A DNA stretch of 64,000 bases from RUG023 sp900315435 (GCA_902788205.1 CADAJJ010000016.1:1-64000), one strand, 5' to 3'; positions 1 through 8,318 are shown, counted from the first letter of the stretch. Program-made: numbers and translations. Notes: generated by a model not told the origin, from the sequence alone.

Positions 1-71
1 ATCGGTTTGGCCTCTTCCTGAGGAGGTGGAAGACAAGGCCTTTTTAGGGTGGTACATTTTGTGCCGATCAA
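1..71. other. Left edge, no assignable gene
   Basis: Nothing can be assigned with confidence. The frame of the downstream Rpn-like gene carries a TAG stop at 45-47, so that gene does not extend past the window edge in frame. The missing N-terminal half of the Rpn-like protein may lie further upstream in another frame, which would make the gene a frameshifted or truncated copy. Confidence 0.4.
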
Positions 72-878
72 ATGGATCAAAAATTCTTGATTAAACACAC
101 GCTCGCCTACCGGAAGCAGGTGCTCGACGGGAAAAGTTCGGATTTCTATCCGGTCTTTACCCTGGTCCTGTCCTTCTCGCTAAAGCCATGGCCCTATCCG
201 CGGGACCTGGAGGGTGTGCTCCGGATTCCCGAGGAGTACCAGGGTTGCGTGAGCAACTACACGGTGAAGAACCTGTTCGAAGTGGCGTTCCTGCCACGGG
301 AGGTGATCGATGCGTTCACGAGCGACTTCTATTTCGTGGCGGACTGCGTGTGGCAGCTGAGGGCGAAGGGGACCTACACCTATCCCCCCGACCGTGAGGT
401 GAGGCACCTGTTCGCGCTGATGCGGGTGCTGGCCGCCCTGACGGGGGACCAGCGGTTCGTGAAGGTGATGGGAAAGGTATCTTTGGACGAAGGAGGAAAG
501 ACGACGATGGCGAAAGCGTTGGACACCATTTGGAATGGCGGGAAGGCGGAAGGTCTTGCCGAAGGGAAGGCGGAGGGTCTTGCCGAAGGAAAGGCGAAGG
601 GCCATGCCGAAGGGAAGGCGGAAGGACTTGCTGAAGGAAAGGCGAAGGGCCTTGCCGAAGGAAAAGCGGAAGGCCTTGCCGAAGGGAAGGCAAAAGGTCT
701 TGCTGAAGGTCTCGCCGAAGGGAAGGCAAAACAAAAGGACGCGTTCGCGCGGAAGTTGCTCGACGCCCACTTCTCCGACGCCGACATCATCTCCTATGCG
801 GAAATCTCCGCACAGAGGCTGCAAGAGCTAAAGGAACAGATGGTGTCAGAAGGGAAGGAGCCCTACAACGGGCAGTAG
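72..878 (+). CDS. Rpn-family / PD-(D/E)XK nuclease-like protein, N-terminally truncated
   Basis: The 268-residue product resembles the C-terminal half of Rpn/transposase_31-like proteins: a central beta-rich part (PVFTLVLSF, then KPWPYP) and a low-complexity tail. Rpn proteins are recombination-promoting nucleases. The N-terminal part that normally carries the catalytic PD-(D/E)XK core is not visible, and an in-frame TAG at 45-47 blocks extension, so activity is doubtful. Residues of about 156-220 form seven or more copies of an eight-residue unit of the type GKAEGLAE, encoded by a 24-bp DNA repeat. After the repeats comes a conserved tail (KDAFARKLLDAHFSDADIIS). The same tail recurs in the next ORF. 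The start is the first ATG after the stop and has no clear SD. Family assignment is by pattern only. Confidence 0.55.
   Translation: MDQKFLIKHTLAYRKQVLDGKSSDFYPVFTLVLSFSLKPWPYPRDLEGVLRIPEEYQGCVSNYTVKNLFEVAFLPREVIDAFTSDFYFVADCVWQLRAKGTYTYPPDREVRHLFALMRVLAALTGDQRFVKVMGKVSLDEGGKTTMAKALDTIWNGGKAEGLAEGKAEGLAEGKAKGHAEGKAEGLAEGKAKGLAEGKAEGLAEGKAKGLAEGLAEGKAKQKDAFARKLLDAHFSDADIISYAEISAQRLQELKEQMVSEGKEPYNGQ
540..731 (+). repeat. 24-bp tandem repeats inside the Rpn-like gene
   Basis: A run of near-identical 24-bp units encodes GKAEGLAE, with variants GKAKGHAE and GKAKGLAE. One unit is extended by an extra GLAE. The units differ at synonymous and Glu/Lys positions, so they have diverged somewhat after duplication. 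Such arrays are typical of Rpn-family tails and change length by slippage. Three further units lie at 967-1050. Confidence 0.8.
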
Positions 879-936
879 GCCTAAGGGCTGGAGCTGGCTG
901 GTTCCAGCCCTTTCAAGCGGACAAGGGAATGGAGCG

Positions 937-1203
937 ATGGCGAAAGCGTTGGACACCATTTGGAATGGCGGGAAGGCGGAGGGTCTTGCCGAAGGAAAGG
1001 CAGAGGGCCTTGCGGAAGGGAAGGCGGAAGGTCTTGCGGAAGGGAAGGCCTCGCAAAAGGATGCGTTCGCGCGGAAGCTGCTTGACGCTCACTTCTCCGA
1101 CGCCGACATCATCTCCTATGTGGAAATCTCCAGTCAGCGGCTGAAAAAGCTGAAGGAGCGGATGGGGCAGAGGTTCTACGGTGACCATTTCAGTTCCAGC
1201 TGA
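937..1203 (+). pseudogene. Duplicated 3' fragment of the Rpn-like gene
   Basis: This 88-codon ORF repeats the end of the preceding gene. It starts with MAKALDTIWNGGKAEGLAEG, as found internally at 507, has three 8-residue repeat units instead of seven, and then a near-identical tail (LLDAHFSDADIISY). The last residues diverge. The first 36 or so bases match the upstream copy exactly. An SD-like GGAG lies just before the ATG (927-934), so translation is possible. The ORF lacks everything N-terminal to the repeat and is best read as the remnant of a tandem partial duplication or of recombination between repeat tails. Its end overlaps the convergent lipoprotein gene by 14 bp. Confidence 0.7.
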
Positions 1204-1894
1204 CCGAGGCGTCAATCGGGTGCTGCAATAACAGCACGTCAATCAGCGGGAAGGTGAATGATGCCGTATTCGCGCTCTCCTTCTGCATGTTCGACACAGA
1301 AGTGATTGGTTTCGGAGTGTCGATCTTGATGGTGAAGGAACTCGTCCTCACTGCATCGGGCGCTTCGTCTCCCAGCATGAACGAGAGCATGTCCAGGTAT
1401 TCTTCCTCACTGATGCCTTGGTTGAACCGGGGACCGAAGGGCTGGAAGTCATCGCTAGAGAGGATCGGTACGATTTTCTCCAATTCCGGATAGTTGTCAA
1501 TCGAGAGGTGGATCCTCAAGGTCTGGTCCTTCAGGGTCAGGATATCCTGGCCGGAGCTCCCTCCCAGCGCCTCGACGAGACCTTGGATGTCGTGGAAGGT
1601 GAAGAAGAGCATGTAGCTTCGCTCGCCGACTTTTTCGAGCTCGAGGTTGTCGACTCCGCTTCCCCCTCGGAAGCTCTCCGCCATCTCCTCCATCAGTCGG
1701 TCGACGGAAATTTCTGGGTCATCCGGGTCGGTGAACGTGTCGAAATCGTTCGCCACATTGACGAAGAAGGGCTGGCTTGTCACATAGCTGGTGGCCTCAT
1801 GCTCTCCGTCTGCCTGCTCGATGGAAAGCTGTTGGGTTACACTGCACCCGCAAAGCAGGCAGGTGGCAGCGAAGAGGAAAAGAGATTTCTGCAT
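1190..1894 (-). CDS. Putative lipoprotein of unknown function
   Basis: The 234-residue product begins with a lipoprotein signal: Met-Gln-Lys, a hydrophobic stretch, then LLCGC with the lipidated Cys at residue 17. The mature part is mixed alpha/beta and acidic, with no recognised domain. The ORF can be extended upstream to 2002, but ATG 1894 is chosen because it places the signal peptide at the N-terminus. The gene starts 7 nt after the stop of the radical SAM gene on the same strand, so the two are probably co-transcribed. An anchored envelope protein is likely; the function is unknown. Confidence 0.7.
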   Translation of the reverse strand: MQKSLFLFAATCLLCGCSVTQQLSIEQADGEHEATSYVTSQPFFVNVANDFDTFTDPDDPEISVDRLMEEMAESFRGGSGVDNLELEKVGERSYMLFFTFHDIQGLVEALGGSSGQDILTLKDQTLRIHLSIDNYPELEKIVPILSSDDFQPFGPRFNQGISEEEYLDMLSFMLGDEAPDAVRTSSFTIKIDTPKPITSVSNMQKESANTASFTFPLIDVLLLQHPIDASVSWN

Positions 1895-1901
1895 GGTCTG
1901 A

Positions 1902-3491
1902 TTATACCTGCGGCTCAAAGAAGAGACTACCGTTTTGTTCCTGATAGATGGCCAGCATCCTCTGCCTGGCCGGGTATCGCTTAAGAAAGGTGTCTGGATC
2001 AAGGTGTTCCAGCTCGCTGAGCTCGTTCGGGTCCCAAAAGAGCTCGACGACGGGAGGCTCTCCGGTCTCGAGGAGATAGGCGATCCCCTGATAGAGCTCC
2101 ATGTAGCTTGTGAGGAGTTTCTGGTACTTCTGCTTTCCGAGCTTTTTCAGCACGAGCCGGACAAATTCGTCCTGCAACTGGTAGATATCCTCTGATTCGC
2201 GGCCTTTGCTGAAGACCCCGAATCCATAGCATAGCTCATGGCAGGCAAGCTGGCTGATCTGGGAGAAGAGACCCATCCACGCCCAGGCTTGTCCCTTGGT
2301 GTAGAACAGGTCGCAGCCTTGCTTCATGGTCATGGCTGTGGCGATCGCATTTCTGTCCATCGTAGCGCTTTCCTCCAGCAGGTAGGGGGAATGGTGTTCG
2401 TAGACGATCGGCATATGGATGGCTTCATCCCCGAGTTTTGTACCGGGAAGCAGGCTGAGCAGGAAGATGTCGATGTTGCTTGGCTTGTAGCCGATCGCAT
2501 CATCAAGGCTCTTGGAGAATCCCTCCAAGGTATCTCCTGGCAGGCCGATAATCAGGTCCAGGCCGAAGGTGATACCGCTGCTGGAAAGCATGCGCACGTT
2601 CTTCCGGAACTTGTCCATCTGCATGTGTCGGTCGATTGCTTCCAACGCCTTGGGATTGGAGGATTGCATGCCGATCTGCAGGGCGCAGTCGAGTTGGCTG
2701 AAGAGCCTGACCAGTTCCTCGTCAAGCAACTCGGCCCGGTTCTCGAAGGTGAAATGGACCCCCTTGGCCTTCTTGATGAAGAGCTGGAGCAGCTTCTTGG
2801 TCCGTTCCTTGTCCATGTTGAAGGTGGGATCCAGCACGAAGATGTCACGGACGTGGTGGGCGAGCAGGTAGTCCAGCTCCCGCTCGATCCGCTCCATCGG
2901 AAAGTGGCGCACGCTGCGGATGCCCTTGCTCTCGAAGCAGAAGGCGCAGTGGAAGGGACAGCCTCTGGTCAGTTCCCAGAGCACCGAGCCGGAGATGGCG
3001 AGGAAGGGGTCGGCCTTGTGGTCTAGGATCACGCTCCCCAGTGTCGCCACATCCCCTGGACAGGCGTAGGTGAGATCCCCGCCACGGGTGACGATGCCTT
3101 GGATGCCGGTGGGCATCACGCCACGTCCGACCATTTCCAACGCCTTGGGGACGCTCTCCTCTCCCTCGCCGAGGGAGAGGAAGGTGTAGATATGCAAATC
3201 GAAGCTCTTGGGGTTGGCGGTCACTTCAGGGCCGCCTGCAAAGAGCACCACTTCGGGCCGGAGTCGGGTCAGTTCCTGGACAAACCGGTCGAACCAGGAA
3301 CGGTTCCAGAGGTAGACGGAAATCCCGATGACGTCGCCCTTGGTCTGGCGTGCAGCCTTCTTGGGATCCTCGGAAATGAAATGGTTTTCCAGCTTGGTGT
3401 CGCCGCCCAAGGCCTCCTGTATGCAGAGCGCCCCCAGCGGGTAGCTGAAATTGCCTTTCTCGTAACAGCAGGAGACAAGTGTGGTTCGCAT
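1902..3491 (-). CDS. B12-binding-domain radical SAM protein
   Basis: The 529-residue protein has an N-terminal cobalamin-binding-like Rossmann region (DVIGISVY at about 53-60, FAGGPEVTANP at 84-94). A radical SAM domain follows, with the 4Fe-4S motif Cys178-x3-Cys182-x2-Cys185 inside RGCPFHCAFC. GLDLIIGLPGDT is the usual downstream strand and glycine-rich loop. The N-terminal domain lacks an obvious DxHxxG motif, so cobalamin may be bound base-off or not at all. The family covers methyltransferases and ring-forming enzymes, and the substrate cannot be told. A candidate promoter (-35 TTGCCT 3521-3526, 17 bp, -10 TACTGT 3498-3503) ends six bases before the ATG and there is no SD, so the mRNA may be leaderless. 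Confidence 0.85.
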   Translation of the reverse strand: MRTTLVSCCYEKGNFSYPLGALCIQEALGGDTKLENHFISEDPKKAARQTKGDVIGISVYLWNRSWFDRFVQELTRLRPEVVLFAGGPEVTANPKSFDLHIYTFLSLGEGEESVPKALEMVGRGVMPTGIQGIVTRGGDLTYACPGDVATLGSVILDHKADPFLAISGSVLWELTRGCPFHCAFCFESKGIRSVRHFPMERIERELDYLLAHHVRDIFVLDPTFNMDKERTKKLLQLFIKKAKGVHFTFENRAELLDEELVRLFSQLDCALQIGMQSSNPKALEAIDRHMQMDKFRKNVRMLSSSGITFGLDLIIGLPGDTLEGFSKSLDDAIGYKPSNIDIFLLSLLPGTKLGDEAIHMPIVYEHHSPYLLEESATMDRNAIATAMTMKQGCDLFYTKGQAWAWMGLFSQISQLACHELCYGFGVFSKGRESEDIYQLQDEFVRLVLKKLGKQKYQKLLTSYMELYQGIAYLLETGEPPVVELFWDPNELSELEHLDPDTFLKRYPARQRMLAIYQEQNGSLFFEPQV

Positions 3492-3497
3492 GGCACC

Positions 3498-3526
3498 ACA
3501 GTAGCCGTTTCTTGAGTCGAAGGCAA
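3498..3526 (-). promoter_or_regulatory. Candidate leaderless promoter of the radical SAM gene
   Basis: On the minus strand a TTGCCT -35 box (3521-3526) is followed by a 17-bp spacer and a TACTGT -10 box (3498-3503). Only six bases separate the -10 from ATG 3491, which places the expected transcription start at or next to the A of the start codon. The element overlaps the divergent promoter of the exported-protein gene. Confidence 0.5.
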
Positions 3527-3540
3527 TGATATGCTACAGT
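3512..3540 (+). promoter_or_regulatory. Candidate promoter of the exported protein gene
   Basis: TTGAGT (3512-3517), a 17-bp spacer and TACAGT (3535-3540) precede the SD AAGGAG (3547-3552) and ATG 3559. The boxes interlock with the divergent promoter on the other strand, so RNA polymerase binding at one probably excludes the other. Confidence 0.5.
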
Positions 3541-3558
3541 GCCGGCAAGGAGTTTTCC

Positions 3559-4347
3559 ATGAGACGTTTTCTTCTCTCCCTTGCCATCGCATGCTCGATG
3601 GGCGCTCTTTTTTCCATGCAGGCCTCGATTGAGAAAAGCTATCCCAACCAGTTTCTGGTAAGCTGGAGCGAAGTGCCCGGAGCGGTCCATTACGATTTGT
3701 ACGCCAATGGCGAGGCGATGGCGCGGGTGGATGGCGCCGTTCTTTCCCATTCGGTCGGCAGCAACGACAAGCCGCTTTTCTCCAACCGGGACTATACCCT
3801 GATTGTCGCCGCCCGCGACGCCGACAACCGGGATCTGGATGCCATCGCCCTGAAGGGGACGACCGGGACCTGGAGCGGTTCTTACCGGTGGACCAACACG
3901 ACCGGGGACGACAACAAGGGGCGATGCACGATGATCCATTACGTCTTGGACGACCGGCCGGAGGGAATGGTCATCCAGAGCGAGTTGCCTGGGCTGGGCC
4001 TGCAGGTAGTCAGTCCCATGCCTGTTTCCGATAGCTGGACCAAGTTCGAGGACCCATCGGCGGAGGTCTACCGGGCCAACTCGGTCATTTTCAACACCAC
4101 CAATTTCAAGCCGAGCAAATTCAAGGTGGAAGCGATCGAACAGGATGCCAGCGGTGTGACCGACATCCTGAAGACCAAGGCGATGAGCTTTACCTTCACG
4201 ACGACCAGCTACTACCGGCTGATTGTCGACGAGGATGGGCGGCGTTGCGTGCTTTTCTCCACCAAGGGGAGCGGACTGGCTGCCACCGGAATCTTCAAGA
4301 ATCCGGATGACCGTTGGGACGGTGCCTTCTGCGTTCCCGAGGAGTGA
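3559..4347 (+). CDS. Exported protein with fibronectin-III-like N-terminal domain
   Basis: A signal peptide (MRRFLLSLAIACSMGALFS) precedes a 262-residue product. Residues of about 25-95 look like an FN3-type beta sandwich (FLVSWSEVPGAVHYDLYANG, then DYTLIVAARDADNRDL), as used for carbohydrate or protein contacts on surface proteins. The rest is beta-rich and unrecognised. ATG 3559 is chosen over an upstream ATG at 3526 because AAGGAG lies six bases before it and the signal peptide then starts the protein. The gene stands alone between divergent radical SAM and downstream topA promoters. The likely location is periplasm or cell surface; the function is unknown. Confidence 0.65.
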   Translation: MRRFLLSLAIACSMGALFSMQASIEKSYPNQFLVSWSEVPGAVHYDLYANGEAMARVDGAVLSHSVGSNDKPLFSNRDYTLIVAARDADNRDLDAIALKGTTGTWSGSYRWTNTTGDDNKGRCTMIHYVLDDRPEGMVIQSELPGLGLQVVSPMPVSDSWTKFEDPSAEVYRANSVIFNTTNFKPSKFKVEAIEQDASGVTDILKTKAMSFTFTTTSYYRLIVDEDGRRCVLFSTKGSGLAATGIFKNPDDRWDGAFCVPEE

Positions 4348-4390
4348 GCCCTATATATTAAGAGGTATACGGAAAAATTTTTTCAGGTTT

Positions 4391-4407
4391 CCTCTACATA
4401 GTAGAGG
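4391..4407. other. Small hairpin between the exported protein gene and topA
   Basis: A perfect 7-bp inverted repeat (CCTCTAC, ATA, GTAGAGG) lies upstream of the topA promoter. It is not followed by a T tract on either strand, so it is not a clear intrinsic terminator. It could be a protein site or a weak transcription stop. Confidence 0.3.
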
Positions 4408-4432
4408 GGGATTCTCCTTTCGGGTCGTGCGG

Positions 4433-4460
4433 TTGACAAAGTTTTTTTGCTTGGCTATTT
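4433..4460 (+). promoter_or_regulatory. Candidate topA promoter
   Basis: A consensus -35 TTGACA (4433-4438) is followed 16 bp later by a weak -10, CTATTT (4455-4460). The SD-like GAGGAAGG lies further downstream, before ATG 4498. A strong -35 with a poor -10 would fit a supercoiling-sensitive promoter, but that is inference. Confidence 0.4.
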
Positions 4461-4497
4461 CTGTGGAGCGAATACTCTGAGGAAGGTGGGTCCAATC

Positions 4498-7032
4498 ATG
4501 GAACAGCCAAAGAAGACGTTGGTGATTGTCGAGTCTCCAACCAAAGCACAGACCATCGGGAAATTCCTCCCGAAGAACTATACGGTGATAGCCAGCAAGG
4601 GGCATATCCGCGACTTGCCTGAGAAATCGATGGGAATCGAGCCTGGTACCTACCAGCCGGAGTACGAGATTGTTCCGGGCAAGCAGCCCCTGATCAAAGA
4701 GTTGAAGAGCGAATTGTCCAAAAGCGACGAGTTGCTGTTGGCGACTGATGAAGACCGCGAGGGAGAGGCAATCAGCTGGCACCTGCTGCAGGTGCTCAAG
4801 CCGAAGGTGCCCTATCGGCGTATGGTCTTCCACGAAATCACCAAACCGGCAATCCTTTCCGCCCTCGACCATGGTCGTCCGTTGGACGAGAATCTGGTGC
4901 GGGCGCAGGAGGCAAGGCGTGTGGTCGACCGTCTGTACGGCTATACGCTTTCCCCGCTGATCTGCACCAAGCTGGCCCAGAAAAAGCTTTCCGCGGGGCG
5001 TGTCCAGTCTGTCGGTTTGAAGCTGACAGTCGACCGGGAGCGGGAGCGCATCCAGTTCGAGACCAACACGTACTTTGACGCGTTGGCCCACCTGGTCAGC
5101 GCAGGCGGGCAACCGTACGATGCCCGCTTGGTCCGTGTCGGGGACCGGAATCTCGCCTCAAGCAAGGACTTCGACTCGGTCACCGGAACGTACAAGGGGA
5201 AAAAGAGCCTGCGGCTGGACGAGGAGGGTGCCAAACAGCTTGTCGAGCGGTTGAAAAAGGCCACGTACCAGGTCATCGATATCCAGAAGAAGCCTTTTTC
5301 CAGCAGTCCGTACGCTCCATTTACCACCAGCACCTTGCAACAGGAAGGCATCCGCAAGCTGCACATGAGCGCCAGCCAGGTGATGGCGACAGCGCAAATC
5401 CTCTATGAGAACGGTTTTATCACCTATATGCGTACCGACAGCATTTCCCTTTCCAAGGAGGGGACGCAGGCGGCACGAGGACAGGTCGAGGAACTGTATG
5501 GGGCGTCCTTCCTTTCCCCGAGTCCGAGGGTTTTCAAGACCCATACCGCCGGAGCGCAGGAGGCCCACGAGGCCATTCGGCCGGCGACGCCTTTCCGGCG
5601 TCCGGAGGAGACAGGCCTTTCCGGTCGTGAGCTGGCCCTGTATGGCATGATTTGGAAACGGACGTTGGCTTCCCAGATGGCAAACGCGCAGAAGGCGACC
5701 ACCACCGTCTCCATCAAGGCCGACGACGCTCTGTTCAGCGCCAGCGGCACCCAGGTGGTCTTTCCCGGATACCTGAAGGTCTATGTCGAGGATATCGATG
5801 ACCCGAATGCTACCCGTGACGACCAGCAGACGCTATTGCCGTCCCTTGCGGTAGGAGAGACGGAGACGCTTGCCGGGCTGGTCGAGGAGTCCCACCAGAC
5901 CAAGCCGAGACCTCGTTACACCGAAGCCAGCCTGGTCAAGGAGATGGAGGACAGGGGTATCGGTCGTCCGAGCACCTACGCCACCATCATCAAGACGCTG
6001 CTTGACCGTTCCTATGTCGAGAAGCAGAACGGGGCTTTGGTGCCAACCTTTGTCGGCTACGGTGTCTGCCAGTACCTGGAGGATTCCTTCGGCAAGTTCA
6101 TCGACTATGATTTTACCAAGCACATGGAGGAGGGGCTCGACCAGATTGCCGCGGCGAGCGAGGACGAACTGACCTTCCTTCGGAGCTTCTTCGAGGGCGC
6201 GGACGGTCTTGAGGCCTTCATCAAGGCGGCAAAGCCGGTTCCCGGAAAGGATTCCCGCAAACTCCGCCTTCCGCAGATTTCCGAGGAGAACCCAATCTAC
6301 CTTGGCCCCTACGGGTGTTTCGTGACCAAGCCGGCCGAAGGGGAGGAAAAACCCGAATACATCTCCATTCCGAGCGAATGGATGCCGGGTACGGTGACCG
6401 ATCGGATGGTCAAGGACCTGCTTTCCAATGGCAAGGAGCCCAAGGCCACCAGCCAGAACGAGGAGATTGGCGAGGGAATCACGCTACGTAGCGGCAAGTT
6501 CGGCCCGTATTGGAGTCGTGACCAGAAGAACGCCAGCGTGCCTTCTTGGGCGAGCGAGGAGGAGAGGCATGACCCTGCTTTCGCCTCCAAGTACCTTTCC
6601 CTTCCCCGCGTATTGGGGCAGGACAGTCAGGGTCAGGAAGTATTTGCGACGGTCGGCAAGTTCGGTCCCTATGTGGGTTGCAACCACCAGTTCCGCAACC
6701 TGAACAAGAAAGACCATGACCAGGAGCTCTTTACCATCACGCTCGAGCAGGCTTTGTCGTTGCTTGCCGAGGAGAAGAAACCCTTCGGGCGTGGCAAGAA
6801 ACGGGCTGCCGCTTCCTCGGCAAGTGCCGCAAGCCAGGTCGCCACTATCGGGCTCTTCGAGGGAAATCCGGTCACGATCGCCCACGGACGCTATGGCTAT
6901 TACGTGAAGTTCGGCGGGGAGAATTATGCCCTGCCGAACCAATACAAGCGGGATGAGGCTACAGCCAAGTCGGTTCCGCTTGACGAGGTCATCGCGATTA
7001 TCGAGAAGAAACGACAGAAGGATAAAAGCTGA
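4498..7032 (+). CDS. topA: DNA topoisomerase I
   Basis: Type IA topoisomerase of 844 residues that relaxes negative supercoils. The Toprim domain is at the N-terminus (LVIVESPTKAQTIGKFLP; acidic motif DEDREGEA near residues 84-91). The catalytic tyrosine is Tyr310 in GFITYMRTDS, and the GRPSTYA motif follows. The C-terminal part carries no Cys4 zinc fingers. It has repeated GKFGPY/GRYGYY units (near IGEGITLRSGKFGPYWS, ATVGKFGPYVG, TIAHGRYGYYVKF), the topoisomerase C-terminal repeat type. ATG 4498 is preferred over an ORF start at 4447 because it gives the canonical N-terminus and has an SD. The stop is six bases before the PIN-domain gene, implying one transcript. Confidence 0.97.
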   Translation: MEQPKKTLVIVESPTKAQTIGKFLPKNYTVIASKGHIRDLPEKSMGIEPGTYQPEYEIVPGKQPLIKELKSELSKSDELLLATDEDREGEAISWHLLQVLKPKVPYRRMVFHEITKPAILSALDHGRPLDENLVRAQEARRVVDRLYGYTLSPLICTKLAQKKLSAGRVQSVGLKLTVDRERERIQFETNTYFDALAHLVSAGGQPYDARLVRVGDRNLASSKDFDSVTGTYKGKKSLRLDEEGAKQLVERLKKATYQVIDIQKKPFSSSPYAPFTTSTLQQEGIRKLHMSASQVMATAQILYENGFITYMRTDSISLSKEGTQAARGQVEELYGASFLSPSPRVFKTHTAGAQEAHEAIRPATPFRRPEETGLSGRELALYGMIWKRTLASQMANAQKATTTVSIKADDALFSASGTQVVFPGYLKVYVEDIDDPNATRDDQQTLLPSLAVGETETLAGLVEESHQTKPRPRYTEASLVKEMEDRGIGRPSTYATIIKTLLDRSYVEKQNGALVPTFVGYGVCQYLEDSFGKFIDYDFTKHMEEGLDQIAAASEDELTFLRSFFEGADGLEAFIKAAKPVPGKDSRKLRLPQISEENPIYLGPYGCFVTKPAEGEEKPEYISIPSEWMPGTVTDRMVKDLLSNGKEPKATSQNEEIGEGITLRSGKFGPYWSRDQKNASVPSWASEEERHDPAFASKYLSLPRVLGQDSQGQEVFATVGKFGPYVGCNHQFRNLNKKDHDQELFTITLEQALSLLAEEKKPFGRGKKRAAASSASAASQVATIGLFEGNPVTIAHGRYGYYVKFGGENYALPNQYKRDEATAKSVPLDEVIAIIEKKRQKDKS

Positions 7033-7037
7033 GCGCC

Positions 7038-8108
7038 ATGGCACGTTTTTTTAGACAGCGCCGGCGTCCCCCACGTACGCCGATGCTGCACTCGGACGCC
7101 TATCTTGACAACCTTGCGGGCGAGTTCAACCTTGCCCCGCAGGAGGTCCTCACCATCATCCGTTCCGTCGGGTTCGACGCTGAGAAGGTGCCGGCCGACT
7201 TGGTGGACCTGCTCCGCGAGGTGATTGCCTGTAAGCTCCACCAGTTGGACCGCTTCAAGAGCGCGGACCCCGCATATGAGCAGAAGCTGGATGAGATGCT
7301 GCGGGATTTCGACGAGATCTACATCGACACCGCCCCCATCATCCAGATGGACTGGTTCCTCCATTTCGTGGCGGACGTCAGGCCGATCCTCCGCAGGAGA
7401 AAGAAGAAGCTGATCATCCTGGAAAAGACCATGGAGGAGCTCCACGGCCTGAAGGACAACCCGGAGAAGGACAGGGATGTCAGGGTACGGGCCACCATCC
7501 GTCCGGATTTGATCCGATGGCTTTGCCGGCAGGGCTATATCCGTATCGGGGATACCGGCAGCGACGGAATCGCCGACGACCATCTGGTCAAGCTCTTTTC
7601 CCGGATCGGGCAGAACGAGAATGTCCTTCTGGTCACCCAGGACCGGGGGCTGAGCGAGCGCATCATCCGTCTTGGCCATGCGTCCTACGAGAAGGGCCCC
7701 CAGTCGGTCAAGCAGAGTTTCTGGGAGAAATTGCTGCGTAAGCCGGTGGTCTACCAGGATCCTCACGAGATGGTGGTCTGCAAGCTGACCGAAGGCGGGC
7801 TGCTCAAGCGTTGCTATATCTGTCCCGATTGCCAGCAAAGCTATTATGACGAGTTCAGTCATGCCGATGGCATGATTCCCGACAGCGCTTGCATCGCCAA
7901 GCATCAGCAGAACGAGGCAAAGCTGAGGGCTGAGGAGGAACGCAAGGTCCGGCTCGAGCAGCAGAGGGCAGCAGCCGCAGCCCGCAGGGCGGCGCGTCCC
8001 TCGGTCGAGAAGCGGATCAGGGAGCGCCAGCGGAAGCTGAGGCGGAATGGCTTGCTGGTCGTGCTTTTCGGTATCTTTCTTGTTTTGGTTCTCCTCTTCG
8101 CCCTGTAA
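7038..8108 (+). CDS. PIN-domain protein with zinc-ribbon-like motif and C-terminal membrane anchor
   Basis: A 356-residue protein with a central PIN-like nuclease domain: IYIDTAPII with Asp97, LEKTMEEL (Glu133/134), ADDHLV (Asp180/181) and LLVTQDRGLSERI (Asp202). These fit the acidic quartet of PIN ribonucleases. After it comes a CYICPDC cluster (Cys259, 262, 265), a basic helix rich in Arg, Glu and Ala (about 285-335, likely coiled coil), and a final hydrophobic segment (about 337-356) ending the protein. This is a tail anchor with the catalytic part in the cytoplasm. It is co-transcribed with topA. It is not a VapC-type toxin: it is too long and has no antitoxin gene beside it. An RNA-cleaving role at the membrane is inferred. 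Confidence 0.7.
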   Translation: MARFFRQRRRPPRTPMLHSDAYLDNLAGEFNLAPQEVLTIIRSVGFDAEKVPADLVDLLREVIACKLHQLDRFKSADPAYEQKLDEMLRDFDEIYIDTAPIIQMDWFLHFVADVRPILRRRKKKLIILEKTMEELHGLKDNPEKDRDVRVRATIRPDLIRWLCRQGYIRIGDTGSDGIADDHLVKLFSRIGQNENVLLVTQDRGLSERIIRLGHASYEKGPQSVKQSFWEKLLRKPVVYQDPHEMVVCKLTEGGLLKRCYICPDCQQSYYDEFSHADGMIPDSACIAKHQQNEAKLRAEEERKVRLEQQRAAAAARRAARPSVEKRIRERQRKLRRNGLLVVLFGIFLVLVLLFAL

Positions 8109-8278
8109 TGGATTCTCCTGAGTGCTCCTTCTTTTGGGTGGGACGTACGGTAGGAAGGACGTTTTGGCAAAAGATAAAGAGAGTCGGGAAACAGGATGCA
8201 AATGCCCCGTCTTTCGAATGATCGGCTGGTAAACGCGGTACAGGAATCTTCTATTGGCGGGAACAACCATTCCGATGA
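8109..8278. other. Intergenic region after the PIN-domain gene
   Basis: There is no convincing gene or strong hairpin here. Short ORFs that cross into the tRNA on the plus strand are not credible. The end of the topA transcript is not marked by a recognisable intrinsic terminator. Confidence 0.4.
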
Positions 8279-8279
8279 G

Positions 8280-8318
8280 AAAAAAGGAAGTGCCTCGTTG
8301 AGTTGCGAGACACTTCCC
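8280..8318 (-). terminator. Terminator of the tRNA-Arg transcript
   Basis: On the minus strand a 12-base arm (GGAAGTGTCTCG) pairs with CGAGGCACTTCC with one mismatch around an 8-base loop, and is followed at once by six T residues. It lies directly downstream of tRNA-Arg and is a textbook intrinsic terminator. Confidence 0.85.

Noticed and set aside
540..731. Possible CRISPR-like array
   Set aside because: The 24-bp repeats are contiguous, in frame and without spacers. They encode a low-complexity protein tail.
4391..4407. Intrinsic terminator after the exported protein gene
   Set aside because: The 7-bp hairpin has no T tract on either strand, so it is listed only as a hairpin.
7038..8108. 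Toxin of a VapBC-type toxin-antitoxin pair
   Set aside because: The protein is 356 residues long with a Cys cluster and a membrane tail, and no small antitoxin gene precedes it.
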